A DNA stretch of 64,000 nucleotides from Lachancea mirantina (Eukaryota > Ascomycota > Saccharomycetes > Saccharomycetales > Saccharomycetaceae): contig LT598463.1 of NCBI GenBank assembly GCA_900074745.1, positions 1,090,996-1,154,995 of the forward strand. The letters are read 5' to 3'. This document shows positions 9,441 through 20,168 of the stretch, in pieces. The position numbers were made by a program, and so were the translations under genes. How positions within the stretch are numbered: position 1 is the first letter of the stretch; each line of letters opens with the position of its first letter. A model generated the notes under the pieces. The model had not been told where the DNA came from and did no database searches. It worked only from the letters and a program-made list of their open reading frames with translations.

Positions 9441-11207
9441 CTACAAAACATTTTTAAAGAGATTGTTCAGGCTCGGCAGAGAAGTGTTATGAGACGGTAG
9501 CACGATTCGGCGATTGGCAGCATGTAATGGATGACCACTGTCGTGTTGAGTGCGAGTTGGTCCCAAATACCTGAAGTCATTGTCGCGGTCGACTTTGTCG
9601 GTATTTCCCATTGAGGGGTCCGCAGTTATAGGCGACTGACCTTTATTATCGTAGTGAGGAGAAAACACTGGCGATTGTTCTCTATCATGGGACTCAGAGG
9701 ACGATGAGATTGCTGGAGAATGATCTTTGTCGTCTGAAAATTGACTTCCAGAAGTAACTTGAGCTTGCGCATGGGTTTGATCATCTTCCTCAATAGCAGT
9801 GTCCTCCGTGAGGGACCTTTCTGGGGAGTGCAGAGGGGAGGCGCTGGTAGAAAAAGGCGTTGCACGATCAAGTGCAGTTATACGCCATTGTATTTCTTGT
9901 TCCGACCTATGCGGTAATAAAATTGACAGTTCATCCATCGACAAATCCTTTTCCCGGCGTTGATTTAATAACCGATCCTCATCCAAGGACCACGGCTCTG
10001 TTGACTTCGCATGTTCGCCAACGCTTGGAGTGGGATGGCTTGTTTGATTAAGGGACGTCCCGTTCATAGGAGCGAAATGTTGGGAATGGCCTTTGGGAAC
10101 ATCCGTAAATTGAGAAACGGAACCCCGACGATCACTGGGAATCAAACCCGGGCTATCCCTTCTGAATTGAATCATGGAACCCCTTCTAGAAGTAGTGGAG
10201 TTGAAACTTTCACGCCGACTTAAGGTAGCCACAGAGGCAGGTGCCTGCACAACGGATTCACGCCTAGAAATCGGTCCATGCAAGCGATCAGGCGGAGCCA
10301 TGTTAAAAGAAGATCTTCTGGACCGCGAAGAAAAAGAGTTTTTTCTGGACTTGGAACCCGTCAAACTGGTGCTCAATGCCAGTGAAAGATTTGAGTGGCT
10401 GTTGGTATGATTGAGGGGTAGGACCGCATGTGGAGCTACTGGCTGAGCCAGAGACCCACGTCTGCTGCGAACAACGACCTTTGGAATAAGTCCCAAATTT
10501 TCTTCATCGCTTCTGGGCTTCTCAGGAATCACCGTATGCGAAAAAGAACGCGGTTTCAAGAATTTACCAGGAGCGACTGCGGTACCGTTAAAGGGCCCTG
10601 GAAGATGTTGAGGTTGTTGAGACGTGGGGGGTACAGGACTGCCATAGGGCGATCCGCGTGACATTTGGTTCCCCAGCGACTGCGTCAACGACGGAAGCTG
10701 ATGCGGATGACGCCAATCGACACCATGCGTGTTTCGCGGAATCGGTATCGCGGTCGCTGCTGTAGTCGCAGCAGCCAAAGCCGGCCCGGCCGGCGCTGCC
10801 GGTGCGGCCGGCACGGTGCTTGCTGCCAGATAGCTTTCAGTTGCACTTTCACTGACACTGCGACCAGTAACAGCAACATTGCCCACATCACCTGCTGCAG
10901 ACTCGACTCCTAAACCACCTAAACCGCGTTCTGCCACCGCAACAGCCCCATTTTCCTCTCCCAAGCTTCCCTCAGCACCCACAGACGCGCTTTTCGTGGT
11001 TTTCAAATTACCAGATTTCAGTCTTCGCCAGCGGAACTGACACGCGTTGGGCGTCCGGTTCTTGAAAAACTGCGCAATCTCTTTCCAACCAAGCTTCTTG
11101 ACCTCTTTCAAGTGCCGCAACAGCAAATCGTCCTGCGGATCCCATGATGACGGATTTTTGTTCACATGTCCATTTACCCCAGAAACGGCCGATTTTGGTG
11201 CTGTCAT
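9441..11207 (-). CDS. DOT6: SANT/Myb transcriptional repressor, Dot6/Tod6 family
   Basis: The single homologue of the duplicated S. cerevisiae pair Dot6/Tod6, which bind the PAC element and recruit the Rpd3L deacetylase to repress ribosome-biogenesis genes under TORC1/PKA control. It has 588 residues from the ATG at 11205-11207; an upstream GTG was rejected. A SANT/Myb domain lies near residues 20-70 (WDPQDDLLLRHLKEVKKLGW, FKNRTPNACQFRWRRLK). Several RRxS motifs (RRGS, RRES) follow, which would suit PKA or Sch9 phosphorylation. A second, weaker SANT-like segment begins at PWSLDEDRLLNQRREKDLSM. The choice between DOT6 and TOD6 has no meaning in a species with one copy. Confidence 0.88.
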   Translation of the reverse strand: MTAPKSAVSGVNGHVNKNPSSWDPQDDLLLRHLKEVKKLGWKEIAQFFKNRTPNACQFRWRRLKSGNLKTTKSASVGAEGSLGEENGAVAVAERGLGGLGVESAAGDVGNVAVTGRSVSESATESYLAASTVPAAPAAPAGPALAAATTAATAIPIPRNTHGVDWRHPHQLPSLTQSLGNQMSRGSPYGSPVPPTSQQPQHLPGPFNGTAVAPGKFLKPRSFSHTVIPEKPRSDEENLGLIPKVVVRSRRGSLAQPVAPHAVLPLNHTNSHSNLSLALSTSLTGSKSRKNSFSSRSRRSSFNMAPPDRLHGPISRRESVVQAPASVATLSRRESFNSTTSRRGSMIQFRRDSPGLIPSDRRGSVSQFTDVPKGHSQHFAPMNGTSLNQTSHPTPSVGEHAKSTEPWSLDEDRLLNQRREKDLSMDELSILLPHRSEQEIQWRITALDRATPFSTSASPLHSPERSLTEDTAIEEDDQTHAQAQVTSGSQFSDDKDHSPAISSSSESHDREQSPVFSPHYDNKGQSPITADPSMGNTDKVDRDNDFRYLGPTRTQHDSGHPLHAANRRIVLPSHNTSLPSLNNLFKNVL

Positions 11208-12397
11208 CTTATCTTTACCACCCACTTCAATACACTAGCTTAACCATATAGTTTTCCTTAGACGAGTTTAATTCCAAACCGCCCTTGACCCACTTTTTGT
11301 CTTTAAATCTGTCCTGTTCACTATGCGATGAGTTCAGTAAGTTGTCGACATCGAGCCCTCCGCACATGTCGCGATGAGGTGAAAAATTTTGTGAAAAAAT
11401 ATGCTTGGGTCCGAGAGTCGCTTGGGTCGATGAAAAAGGCACGCGATGCCTACCAACAATTGAAATAAAAGAGAACATAGAAAAAGTATTGAGGTAGTGA
11501 GAGTAGTAAGATCTTGTTGAGCTGCATTTGCAAATTCGTTTGCTAGGTTTTTCGTCAAATTTGGTGGTATATGCGTAGAGTTAGCCCTGTTTGAAAGTCG
11601 TTCCTGGAAAATGGGTAGGATGGTAGTGAAATAGATGGGATTGGGTTGTTCTTGATCCCCAATTAGCCCAGCGGGTTGAGGTAGCCAGTTGCGACACATT
11701 GGCCCAAGTTTCAGGGTTTTTAGCTTTTTTATGCAGTAAACACTTAATTTGTGGGGTACAGATCGGAGTTTTGGCAAGTGGCCTTAGCTGGCGATCGCAT
11801 GTTGGCAACTGATCCGGACGCGTCTGGGGATGTTCCCAGAAGCCTCTAAAGTGTTTCAACGGGATTTTCTTGGTTGTCGGAAGAGAAGTGGATGTGGATG
11901 CTTAGAAGGGTCGCAACTCGATTTGCACGCCAGAGCGTAGTACCTGTCAAATGTGACTCAACCTTTCAGTCTTGAGGTTTCAATTACTCGTAGCGCTAGC
12001 TTGGTTACACTTGTCGATCTGCGCTGGCGTTTGCCATTCTTCTGCAATTCGTTGGTTCTTCAAATCAGACCGTTTTTTCTCTGCGTTTCGCATCATAAGC
12101 ATCAATTGAGCTTCTTTAAAGGCTGACATGTCGATGTAGCTCACGTTGTTCATATTCTGTCACATCTTTCGATGTTCGAATAACAAACCCTCGAAGCCCG
12201 ACCAGGCGAAACCGCTTCACAAAAATAAGACCAGCATTTAATATCTCGAAAACGCTCCGGTAGTGAATTCAACAGGTGACATGACAAATAACGGCTTCTT
12301 TAGAGGTCTCTTTTAGTTGTGGTGATGAATTTTTCATTAACAATTCAAGCATCGCAAATAAACTTAGCTCACCTCAGATCCTAAAATAACACGAGTT
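11208..12397. other. DOT6-TatD divergent spacer
   Basis: About 1.2 kb between divergent genes. Frames at 11334-11777 lack an ATG at the expected place and look accidental. A possible 57-codon ORF at 11980-12153 is listed separately. Nothing else recognisable. Confidence 0.5.
11980..12153 (-). CDS. Possible small protein of 57 residues
   Basis: A short ORF from ATG (12151-12153) to TGA (11980-11982). The predicted peptide starts MNNVSYIDMSAFKEAQLMLM and continues with a charged, probably helical stretch (NAEKKRSDLKNQRIAEEW). I do not recognise the family. It is hydrophilic with no signal peptide or membrane segment. The amphipathic charge pattern is more protein-like than most chance ORFs of this size, but chance is still likely. 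Conservation in a related species would decide. Confidence 0.3.
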   Translation of the reverse strand: MNNVSYIDMSAFKEAQLMLMMRNAEKKRSDLKNQRIAEEWQTPAQIDKCNQASATSN

Positions 12398-13627
12398 ATG
12401 AGCAGAAAGATGTCAACAAAGCTCAAATACTATGACATTGGCGTAAATTTGAGTGACCCCATGTACAAAGGAATTTACAATGGCAAAAAATACCACGAAG
12501 GCGATCTTCAACGAGTATTAAATCGTGCTGGAAAGGCCGGTGTTCGCACGATGCTTTTGACGGGATCTTCATTCCAAGAGTCTCAAGAAGTAGCCAAATT
12601 GGCATCAATTTGGAACCAAAAACCTTCCAAGGTGTACTATACGCTAGGGGTTCATCCTTGCTGCGTCAATGAGTTTGTTCTAGCAGGACATAACTCCGGA
12701 ATCGATAATCCCAGCAATGATGAAGAATTCAACAATCGACTAGAAGTCACCGATTTCGCTTACACTAGGCGCAAACTTCAAGATATGTATGCGCTGATTG
12801 CATCCAAGGCTCACGAGGATCCCAACTTCAGAGCAATTGGTGAAATTGGGCTCGATTACGATCGTTTTTACTACTCATCGCGGAAATTACAACTTTTATT
12901 CTTTGAAGAACAATTGAAAATGAGCTGTTTCTTCCCCAAAGTACCACTTTTCTTGCACATGCGCAACTGCTGCAAAGATTTCGTCGCTATACTGTCAAAA
13001 TTCATTCTTGGGTTTGTCGACGAGAAAGATCAATTCGAATGGAGAAACACCATACAGGAACAACAATCAAGTGCGGAGGATGGGCCTCAAACTCACGGCG
13101 AAAGTGGGGTTCGGTACAAGTTTTCGCCTGCGCGCAAATTCGTCGTCCATTCTTTCACAGGATCGGTTGAAGAAATGAGCCAGATTTTAAACCTGGGTCC
13201 CAATTGCTACATTGGAATGAACGGTTGTTCTTTCAAAACCCAAGAAAATCTCGACTGCGTGAAACAAGTGCCTCTAAAGAGATTATTGCTCGAAACGGAT
13301 GCCCCTTGGTGTGACATTAGACGTACTCACGAGTCCTACAAATATTTGTTCGAGAACGCAGAATGTAGGAACCCGGAGAAGGAAGATCCTTGGGAACACG
13401 GCCTTCAACGCGCTTACCCTGAGCTTCCACAGTGGTTTGCATCTGTCAAGCGCGATAAACTCGTTAAGAAAACCGAGGAATCCTGGGACGAAATAATGGT
13501 AAAGTCCCGCAATGAACCTTGCACGATGGGCCATGTCACGACGGTAGTAGCCAATTGCAAACAGCTGCCACTTGAACAAGTTGCAGAAATTGTCTGGCAA
13601 ACAAGTTGCGACGTTTATGGGGCATGA
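12398..13627 (+). CDS. TatD-family 3'-5' DNase
   Basis: The homologue of S. cerevisiae YBL055C, a metal-dependent TatD nuclease implicated in apoptotic DNA degradation. It has 409 residues, close to 418 in that yeast. Family metal-site motifs are visible in order: YYDIGVNLSDPMYKG (where TatD proteins usually have DxHxH-like residues, here degenerate), LGVHPCC, GEIGLDYDR, FLHMR, HSFTGS and LLETDAPW. Likely cytosolic or nuclear. The neighbours DOT6/TOD6 and PTC2/PTC3 match the ancestral order. A second ATG five codons in is also possible. Confidence 0.92.
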   Translation: MSRKMSTKLKYYDIGVNLSDPMYKGIYNGKKYHEGDLQRVLNRAGKAGVRTMLLTGSSFQESQEVAKLASIWNQKPSKVYYTLGVHPCCVNEFVLAGHNSGIDNPSNDEEFNNRLEVTDFAYTRRKLQDMYALIASKAHEDPNFRAIGEIGLDYDRFYYSSRKLQLLFFEEQLKMSCFFPKVPLFLHMRNCCKDFVAILSKFILGFVDEKDQFEWRNTIQEQQSSAEDGPQTHGESGVRYKFSPARKFVVHSFTGSVEEMSQILNLGPNCYIGMNGCSFKTQENLDCVKQVPLKRLLLETDAPWCDIRRTHESYKYLFENAECRNPEKEDPWEHGLQRAYPELPQWFASVKRDKLVKKTEESWDEIMVKSRNEPCTMGHVTTVVANCKQLPLEQVAEIVWQTSCDVYGA

Positions 13628-14026
13628 TGGTTGGTCGTATAGTTAAAAAGAAGATAGATTTACATTAAACGTAACGGCTCATTAATCTTACCTTTCTCAT
13701 TTCTCCAAGATTTATAATATACAAGAAACACAGCAATGCGTGAAGGAGAAAGTAATGGGTAAAAGGACGCGCGATGAAGACAATTGAATCTTGTCAATAA
13801 ATTGTGGTTAGTAAGGGGCAAGCTGGATGAGTAAGGCAGAGGGTGTTTAAAAAAAAATTCACACAAATGCAAAAAGGATCCGCGAAACGAGGAAACGAAG
13901 ACAGCTGTGGTCTATGTGTTTGTATTGTTGTAATTGAGGATAAGTTTTCTATTTCTTTTTTGACGGTTTTTATTCAATTGGTATGGTACTCCTGATCCCC
14001 GAAAGTGACGTGACGGTTTAACCCAA
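13628..14026. other. TatD-phosphatase convergent spacer
   Basis: About 400 bases between convergent stops. AT-rich with poly-T and poly-A runs (13848-13857, 13955-13960) suited to 3' end formation on both strands. No gene seen. Confidence 0.5.
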
Positions 14027-15364
14027 TCACTCCTTAACTTCCTCGATTCTATCTGGTTTCTCGTCCTCACTCGTTACATCTTCACCGGTAGTGACGCCTC
14101 CCGGGGCGCCGCCGGCCCCATTTGCGCCGCTCAAGGAAGCCAAAACCTCGGAAAGCGCAGATCCGTGAATGTAGGAGACGTTGTTGGCGCCTTGGCTCAA
14201 TTGAATGCCGCCTGCGCCAAGCAAAGTCTCGAGCGAAAATAGGTCCATCTGCGGGCGCCCGTGACCGGCGGCCGCATGGGTCTGATCCTCTTCCTCGTCT
14301 TCTTGCGAAGAGTAGCTGGTATGGTCGTCTGATTTCTTGGTAGAAACGACAAAGACCTCGCTGTCGTCTTTGGGGAATTCGTAAAACGAGAATACAGAAC
14401 GCCTCTTGTCCTCGAACGAGACCAAAGGCGCATGTTTCTTGGCACGCATGCGCTCGAACCACACATCCAACGACTCCTCGGGCTGAAGCAATGCGACAAT
14501 GACAATACTCATGTTGTCGCACCCAATTCCGGTACCCTCGGTGGTTGGTGAACAGCACACGTCTACAATACGTGACGCAATGTCTTCCAAAGTCATATCG
14601 CCGCGATTAATTCCGTAGTGTATCAGATCGACGCAATCCTGAGACGAAAGACAGTCCCAAATTCCGTCGCATGCAAGCACAACAAATTCATCCTTGGCAA
14701 AATCTAGGTCGTGCGCCACCACGTCCGGCACACAAGTCACGATTTGTTCGTGGGGCGGCAGATTGTGATTGCTTTTGAACTCGAAATCGCCAATGGCGCG
14801 ACTCAACGCTAGATTACCGTTCACACGCTCCATTTCGACAAACCCGTCGGCAGCCACAATCCGCGACCGTTCGCCAACAAGCGTGGGCTTGTGGTCGTAC
14901 GACAGTGCTTTGGCACGGCCCTCGCGCGCCAACACCGTCCGCGAATCGCCCGCGTTCGCGCACACCACTTGCCGCTGCTCCGCCGAAATAACCACCGCGG
15001 TCGCTGTGCACCCACTGTGATCGTTACGGAGCACTGCGTCTTTCAGAATCTCTATGTCTAGCCCGATGAACGCGTCAATAAGTCCGCGCGCATATTTGCC
15101 CTCTTTCACGTGTTTTTGGGCCTCCAAAACTTCTGCTGCGCGCTCCCCACAAAACTCCGCTACCGACGCACCACCGTGACCGTCGAAAACTGCATAGTAT
15201 GCAATATGGTCCTTGTTGACCCCCTTCACTTTGGGTAAACAGACGTGCGCGTCTTCCATCGACATCCGCCATCCTTGCATCGCACAGAGCCCGAATGCGG
15301 TCATAATGTCTCCGCCATTGTCGAGCTCCTTATCTATGATTGGATTAGAGAGAATTTGACCCAT
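14027..15364 (-). CDS. PTC2: PP2C-type protein phosphatase Ptc2/Ptc3
   Basis: A 445-residue Mg/Mn-dependent Ser/Thr phosphatase, single homologue of the pair Ptc2/Ptc3 that dephosphorylates Hog1, Rad53 and Cdc28 in S. cerevisiae. The N-terminus [12 protein letters not shown] and [11 protein letters not shown] are typical. Metal-binding aspartates are seen in [19 protein letters not shown] and [10 protein letters not shown]. The catalytic domain ends near residue 300; an acidic tail ([10 protein letters not shown]) and a Gly/Ala segment follow. The start ATG at 15362-15364 gives MGQ, possibly N-myristoylated. It is divergent from TRP2 as YER089C is from YER090W. Confidence 0.94.
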   Translation of the reverse strand: MGQILSNPIIDKELDNGGDIMTAFGLCAMQGWRMSMEDAHVCLPKVKGVNKDHIAYYAVFDGHGGASVAEFCGERAAEVLEAQKHVKEGKYARGLIDAFIGLDIEILKDAVLRNDHSGCTATAVVISAEQRQVVCANAGDSRTVLAREGRAKALSYDHKPTLVGERSRIVAADGFVEMERVNGNLALSRAIGDFEFKSNHNLPPHEQIVTCVPDVVAHDLDFAKDEFVVLACDGIWDCLSSQDCVDLIHYGINRGDMTLEDIASRIVDVCCSPTTEGTGIGCDNMSIVIVALLQPEESLDVWFERMRAKKHAPLVSFEDKRRSVFSFYEFPKDDSEVFVVSTKKSDDHTSYSSQEDEEEDQTHAAAGHGRPQMDLFSLETLLGAGGIQLSQGANNVSYIHGSALSEVLASLSGANGAGGAPGGVTTGEDVTSEDEKPDRIEEVKE

Positions 15365-15872
15365 TCTTGATGTGCCCCGGCTCTGGTTTCCGCTCTTTGT
15401 TCACCAGTTGAAGGGGTGGCAAATCTGTCGATTGGTTGGTTCTTGTTTTTTTAGTTTGGAAAAAAGCTGGAAATTTTCGGTTGACTTTTGAGGCCGGGTA
15501 AGTTTTTTTAATTCGTATATAGTGACTGAAATGATGAAATCTCGAATCCACGCAATGGGGAAAGAAAAGCCACTGCGAGGGCCGAAAAATAGGCGGCAAA
15601 GTCACTGATATAGAACGGTTCTGTGCACGCTGAGAACTGTAATAGACTCTGTGGCCCCGTTTCTATGGAGGTACGTTTTTAAAGAGGAAAATTACAGTTA
15701 GTAAGAGTCACTTTTTGGTGCAAGATTAGTCATAGTAGGGTTTCTTGTAGAGTAGGTGAAAAAGTGAAAAATTGGTAGCGATGAGGCATTGAAAAGACGA
15801 AATTTAAAAGCGATAAAAAAGGCATAACAGCTAGGGTTTAAGCCATTTCGTTTCGATATTGGCAAGTGTGCA
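15365..15872. other. PTC2-TRP2 divergent promoter
   Basis: A 508-base spacer. It holds a Gcn4-type half site near TRP2 (separate entry) and T-rich runs at 15446-15453 and 15504-15511. No gene. Confidence 0.5.
15704..15712 (-). promoter_or_regulatory. Gcn4-type site upstream of TRP2
   Basis: AGAGTCACT, whose complement contains TGACTC, the core bound by Gcn4 under amino-acid starvation. It lies about 160 bases upstream of the TRP2 ATG, a typical distance. TRP2 is a known target of general amino-acid control in S. cerevisiae. Confidence 0.5.
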
Positions 15873-17393
15873 ATGATTGAGGCCGCGATACAGCCAAGTT
15901 TGGCGAGTTTACGTGAATTTTTGGTGCAGAACAACGATGTTTCTGTCAATATGTACCCGGTGTACTGCTTCCTACCGGCAATGGACTTGACACCGCACCA
16001 GGCGTATTTGAAGCTTGCTGGGCTCAATGACGCAGACCGGGAGCCGTCGTTTCTGCTAGAAAGTGCCACTAGCGACAACCAGCTTGGAAGGTACTCGTTT
16101 CTCGGATCGAAGCCTCGCAAAGTGATCAAGACGGGCCCGACTGAGGGCAACGAAGTTGACCCTATGACGATCTTGGAACAGGAATTGAGCCACTTCAAAG
16201 TCGCTGAAAACGTGCCCGGATTGCCCAAATTGAGCGGTGGTGCCATTGGGTACGTGTCGTACGACTGCGTCAAGTATTTCGAGCCCAAGACGCGACGCGA
16301 GCTCAAGGACACGTTGCAACTCCCTGAAGCTTTTTTGATGCTATTTGACACGATCGTGGCCTTCGACCACGTCTACCAGCGGATCCAGATCATCCACAAC
16401 ATCGAAGCGAACGAGCCCCAAGCGCTCGAATCCGGGTACGAAGCAGCTAAGAAAAAGATCCAGAACGTTGCAGAACGGCTATTGAAGGACCAACGCGACT
16501 ACGCGCCGCATCAGCCCGCGATTAAATTAGGCCAGACTTTCACGTCGAACATTGGTGAAAAGGGCTACAAAGACCACGTATCCACGCTCAAGCAGCATAT
16601 CAAGAAGGGTAACATCATCCAAGGTGTACCCTCACAGAGGGTCGCGCGTCCGACGTCGCTGCATCCGTTCAACATATACAAACATCTCAGAACCGTCAAT
16701 CCGTCGCCATATCTGTTTTACCTGGACTACCTAGATTTTCAAGTCATCGGCGCGTCGCCCGAATTGCTGTGCCAAAGCGACAGCAGGGGCCGTATTGTCA
16801 ACCATCCCATCGCGGGCACCGTCACCAGGGGAAAGACGCCTGCAGAAGACGACCGTCTTGCTGACGAGTTGAGAAACTCCCTCAAGGACCGTGCGGAGCA
16901 CGTCATGCTTGTCGACCTTGCCAGAAACGATGTCAACCGCGTGTGCGATCCATTGACCACCAAAGTCGACAAGTTGATGACCGTTCAGAAATTTTCTCAC
17001 GTCCAACATTTGGTCTCTGAGGTTTCGGGCACTTTAAGGCCCGGATTGACCCGTTTCGATGCGCTCAGATCCGTTTTCCCAGCCGGAACTGTGAGTGGAG
17101 CGCCTAAAGTCAAAGCCATGGAGCTTATTGCGGAGCTAGAGGGCGAAAAACGTGGTGTCTACGCGGGCGCCGTTGGTCATTGGTCCTACGACGGCAAGAC
17201 CATGGATACCTGTATTGCGCTTAGAACAATGGTTTACAAAGATAACGTGGCCTATTTGCAAGCGGGTGGTGGTATCGTGTTTGATTCCGACGAGCAAGCA
17301 GAGTACGAAGAGACCTTGAACAAAATGTTGTCAAATCACAGCACTATTGTTCAAGCAGAAGAGATTTGGGCATCGAAAGTGGGCTCGATCTGA
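15873..17393 (+). CDS. TRP2: Anthranilate synthase, large subunit
   Basis: Component I of anthranilate synthase, converting chorismate to anthranilate with Trp3 supplying ammonia; the first step of tryptophan synthesis in the cytosol. It has 506 residues against 507 in S. cerevisiae. The tryptophan feedback site is visible as FLLES, and the chorismate-binding domain as GASPELL, PIAGTVTRGK, DLARNDVNRVCDP and FPAGTVSGAPKVKAMELI. No missing residue was noticed. Confidence 0.97.
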   Translation: MIEAAIQPSLASLREFLVQNNDVSVNMYPVYCFLPAMDLTPHQAYLKLAGLNDADREPSFLLESATSDNQLGRYSFLGSKPRKVIKTGPTEGNEVDPMTILEQELSHFKVAENVPGLPKLSGGAIGYVSYDCVKYFEPKTRRELKDTLQLPEAFLMLFDTIVAFDHVYQRIQIIHNIEANEPQALESGYEAAKKKIQNVAERLLKDQRDYAPHQPAIKLGQTFTSNIGEKGYKDHVSTLKQHIKKGNIIQGVPSQRVARPTSLHPFNIYKHLRTVNPSPYLFYLDYLDFQVIGASPELLCQSDSRGRIVNHPIAGTVTRGKTPAEDDRLADELRNSLKDRAEHVMLVDLARNDVNRVCDPLTTKVDKLMTVQKFSHVQHLVSEVSGTLRPGLTRFDALRSVFPAGTVSGAPKVKAMELIAELEGEKRGVYAGAVGHWSYDGKTMDTCIALRTMVYKDNVAYLQAGGGIVFDSDEQAEYEETLNKMLSNHSTIVQAEEIWASKVGSI

Positions 17394-17603
17394 AGCTTGC
17401 GAGCTATAAAATCTCACTTAATGGATTGTGAGCCCAGTTGACTTACCTACCGGTCACTATTACAGTTTTTTGTATTTGGGTCAGTAGTGATGATGACCAT
17501 ACATAGATGATGAAGGTTGAAAAATTTCAGTAGTTGAAGAGATGAGCTAACTTGACAAGCAAGAAACTCAAATAATTGTGGTCATTTAGCTTTGAATTTG
17601 ACG

Positions 17604-18233
17604 ATGGTGAACCTCTCCAGCAATGGATTGGCAACTTTGTTTGGAGTTGCCGCAGTTTCGCTAGCAACAGGCTATTATTTGGGTCAAATATGTCCCTCCG
17701 TTAGGACCAAGAAAGAGCGGCTTCAAGATATCCTTTGGAAGTGTAAGATGGAGGCAGAGCGGGAAATTCTAAATTCCGGCAATGAGTCGGAAGATGGATA
17801 CGAAGACGATGAAGAAGAAGACGACTTTGAAGTCAATTCTTTAGCTCTCAATGATATACCGGGCGAAGTACGCATGGCACTTGTCATCCGTCAAGATTTA
17901 GGTATGAAAAAAGGTAAAATTGCGGCTCAATGCTGTCATGCAGCACTCGCATGCTATCGTTTGATTGCTTCCGATGCGCTCCGGACGTCTTATAATCCAG
18001 AACTGTGCGATCGATGGCTCCACCATGGCCAGGCCAAAATCGCTTTGAAATGTCCAGACAAGGAGGCCATGGATGAGCTTTTCGCTAAATCCATATCGCT
18101 AGGCGTAAACTCTTACGTTGTCCACGATGCGGGGCGCACTCAAATTGCCGCAGGAAGCGCAACAGTCCTTGGATTGGGACCAGCACCCAAAGCAGTACTG
18201 GATCAGATCACAGGAGATTTGAAATTATACTGA
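17604..18233 (+). CDS. PTH2: Peptidyl-tRNA hydrolase 2
   Basis: A 209-residue Pth2-type hydrolase that releases peptides from peptidyl-tRNA. In yeast it sits on the mitochondrial outer surface. The N-terminal membrane segment (LATLFGVAAVSLATGYYLG) is followed by a highly acidic linker (EDGYEDDEEEDDFE). The catalytic domain shows LVIRQDLGMKKGKIAAQCCH and ends GSATVLGLGPAPKAVLDQI. I start at the ATG at 17604; the TTG four codons upstream is not credible. Its stop lies 54 bases from that of convergent SHP1, like YBL057C-YBL058W. Confidence 0.95.
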   Translation: MVNLSSNGLATLFGVAAVSLATGYYLGQICPSVRTKKERLQDILWKCKMEAEREILNSGNESEDGYEDDEEEDDFEVNSLALNDIPGEVRMALVIRQDLGMKKGKIAAQCCHAALACYRLIASDALRTSYNPELCDRWLHHGQAKIALKCPDKEAMDELFAKSISLGVNSYVVHDAGRTQIAAGSATVLGLGPAPKAVLDQITGDLKLY

Positions 18234-18287
18234 GATTTTTAGAGACGGCAAGAGAATTTTACATAACCTGTATCGCATTCAAAAAAT

Positions 18288-19567
18288 TCACACTACCCAT
18301 CTCTGCACGACGACCGCGTTAAGCAAGTCCTCATCCTTGAGTGTGGAATCGAGTTTTTCAATGGGTTTGACCGGGAATGCATGGTTCAGCGTAAAGGATC
18401 TGCCACTGGCGGTTTTACCCTTAACGTGATCGTACAGGAATCTAATTGTATCGGAGGAATTGCAACGAAGTTTTTCCCGAGTTCCGTTTGCATAACTTAT
18501 TTGCACACTGGTGTCGCCCTGTGGCTCTGGTTGTGACGACGTTTCGGAAGCTAGCTCGTTTGCGGGTTCCGTGTGCTGAACAGATTCCAACGATGCCTCA
18601 AGTTCTGTAGGAATAGATTCGCCCGGAATTGGGCTTCCTAATCGTTGGCCCTCGCCCAAAAAGCCTCCCAACTTTCTTTTTGGGGCTTTGAAACTTTCGT
18701 CCAGTTTTTTGAACACGTTGACATCGACTTCTTGCCCAAACTCCACGTCTAGCAGTCTTAGAGGTGCCCTGCCCTGATTGAGTTCGCTCAAGTAATAGCC
18801 ATTGGCAGGATCGTCGTATCGACGGAGTTCTCCGTCGCCCACTTGGAAACCTTCTTTCCAAAATGTGATATTTCTAGTGACTTTTTTGGGCCTCGAGGGG
18901 AGCGGTTCTTCCGGAATGTCTTCTGCCACTTGTGTTGGTGCGGCAAGAGTAGATCCTAAACGGTACCCGCGGCCTGTGAAATGGTTACTGTCTGCAGCTG
19001 ACGCGTCCGGCTCGGGCGACGAGCCCTGTTGGCCGCCCTTCCGGGCCTTTTCAAGTAAATCTCTGATCAATGAGTTGGAATCGTTAGGATCTGACACTTC
19101 AAGCCCTGACGTTTCGCCGCCTGCAAACGTGTTCCTTTGCTCGTCGTCCTCGTCCGAGTTGTCCCGCAGGAGATCGGAAAACGATTTGAACCTAGAGTTG
19201 CCCTGCGGTGTTCTAGTTCCCTGAGGCGTTCTAGCACCCTGAGGTGTTCCGGCACGCCCGGAAGGCGCGCCTAACACTGGTGGTACTTGTTCCCCTGCCG
19301 ATGCTCCTTCTGCGCTCCGAATGTCGCGAGAACTACCCGCAGAGCTTTCCTGTCCTTGCCCTGTTTCTTCACCATCACCTCTGCTTGCGTAAAAAGCGTC
19401 CAACGCCTCCTGTATCCTATTGTTAGTGTCTCGTTGCAATCGTAATATCGATCTCGTTTTGATCCCATTCATACTCCCAATGCGCCAAATTCCTGTAAGT
19501 ACTGTTGGGCAACATCAACTGAAGCGTTCGTCAGTGCCATGAACTGCTGGATATCTCCGTCGGACAT
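18288..19567 (-). CDS. SHP1: Cdc48 adaptor Shp1/p47 (two exons)
   Basis: A UBA-SEP-UBX cofactor of the Cdc48 ATPase, acting in ubiquitin-dependent degradation, Glc7 regulation and autophagosome formation. The long frame lacks the UBA start. A short upstream exon (19475-19567) encodes a UBA beginning MSDGDIQQFMALTNAS. It joins exon 2 (18288-19409) through a 65-nt intron with donor GTATGA, branch CACTAAC and acceptor CAG. The join gives FGALGEALDAFYAS, aligning with FGDLNEALNSYYAS of the S. cerevisiae protein. The total is 404 residues. SEP is seen at ITFWKEGFQVGDGELRRYDD and UBX at the C-terminus. S. cerevisiae SHP1 lacks this intron as far as I recall. Confidence 0.93.
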
Positions 19568-20168
19568 GGTATCTATCGCTTTTGGAGAACTCGTGATGTT
19601 GAAGGGTTCAGTTGCCACTTTCCCTAATAATTTGACCCATTTCTTGCCTGGAATATCACGTGAATATCGCGTACCATATTTTGATATTCAACATTTAACT
19701 ATGGTTTATACAGGTGAAAAACAGTGAAACTGTGTGGTACATTGTAAAAAAAAGTCATCTTGACAAGAAATGTGACATCTATAAGCCATGTTGAAAGTAT
19801 ACAGGATTTTCACTTGGATTTTGTAGTTTAGCCGGTTTTTTTGCCGGTTTTTCGGTGTTTTCCCTGAAATTTCTGACCGTTTTTTGACGGTTTTCCGTGG
19901 TATGCATGTGCTATTATCCATATCCTGCGATTGTAGAAGACAACCAGTAGAGTGTTTAGTATCGAGATAAAGTAGTAAAAGCTTGATTTGAACGAATGTT
20001 GAATGCGTTTTAGTATACAGGAAAAATGAAAACTATTAACATTAAAAAAACCGATGTTGAATCCCGAACAGACGACAATCTGAATCCAGCACAGAAAGCG
20101 GATCGCTGAAAACCGTCTTTTAAGTAAAATAGCCCATTGTGTAGTCCCAGGTGAAAAAATTATTTTAC
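19568..20168. other. MET6-SHP1 spacer
   Basis: About 600 bases upstream of SHP1 and downstream of MET6. It holds a CACGTG box (19657-19662) and a T-rich stretch with repeated CCGGTTTTT and CGTTTTTTGACGG units (19831-19900), the latter giving TTTTT runs on the plus strand. No gene seen. Confidence 0.5.

Noticed and set aside
11334-11777. 147-residue minus-strand frame in the DOT6 upstream spacer
   Set aside because: TTG start, no family resemblance, promoter-proximal position.
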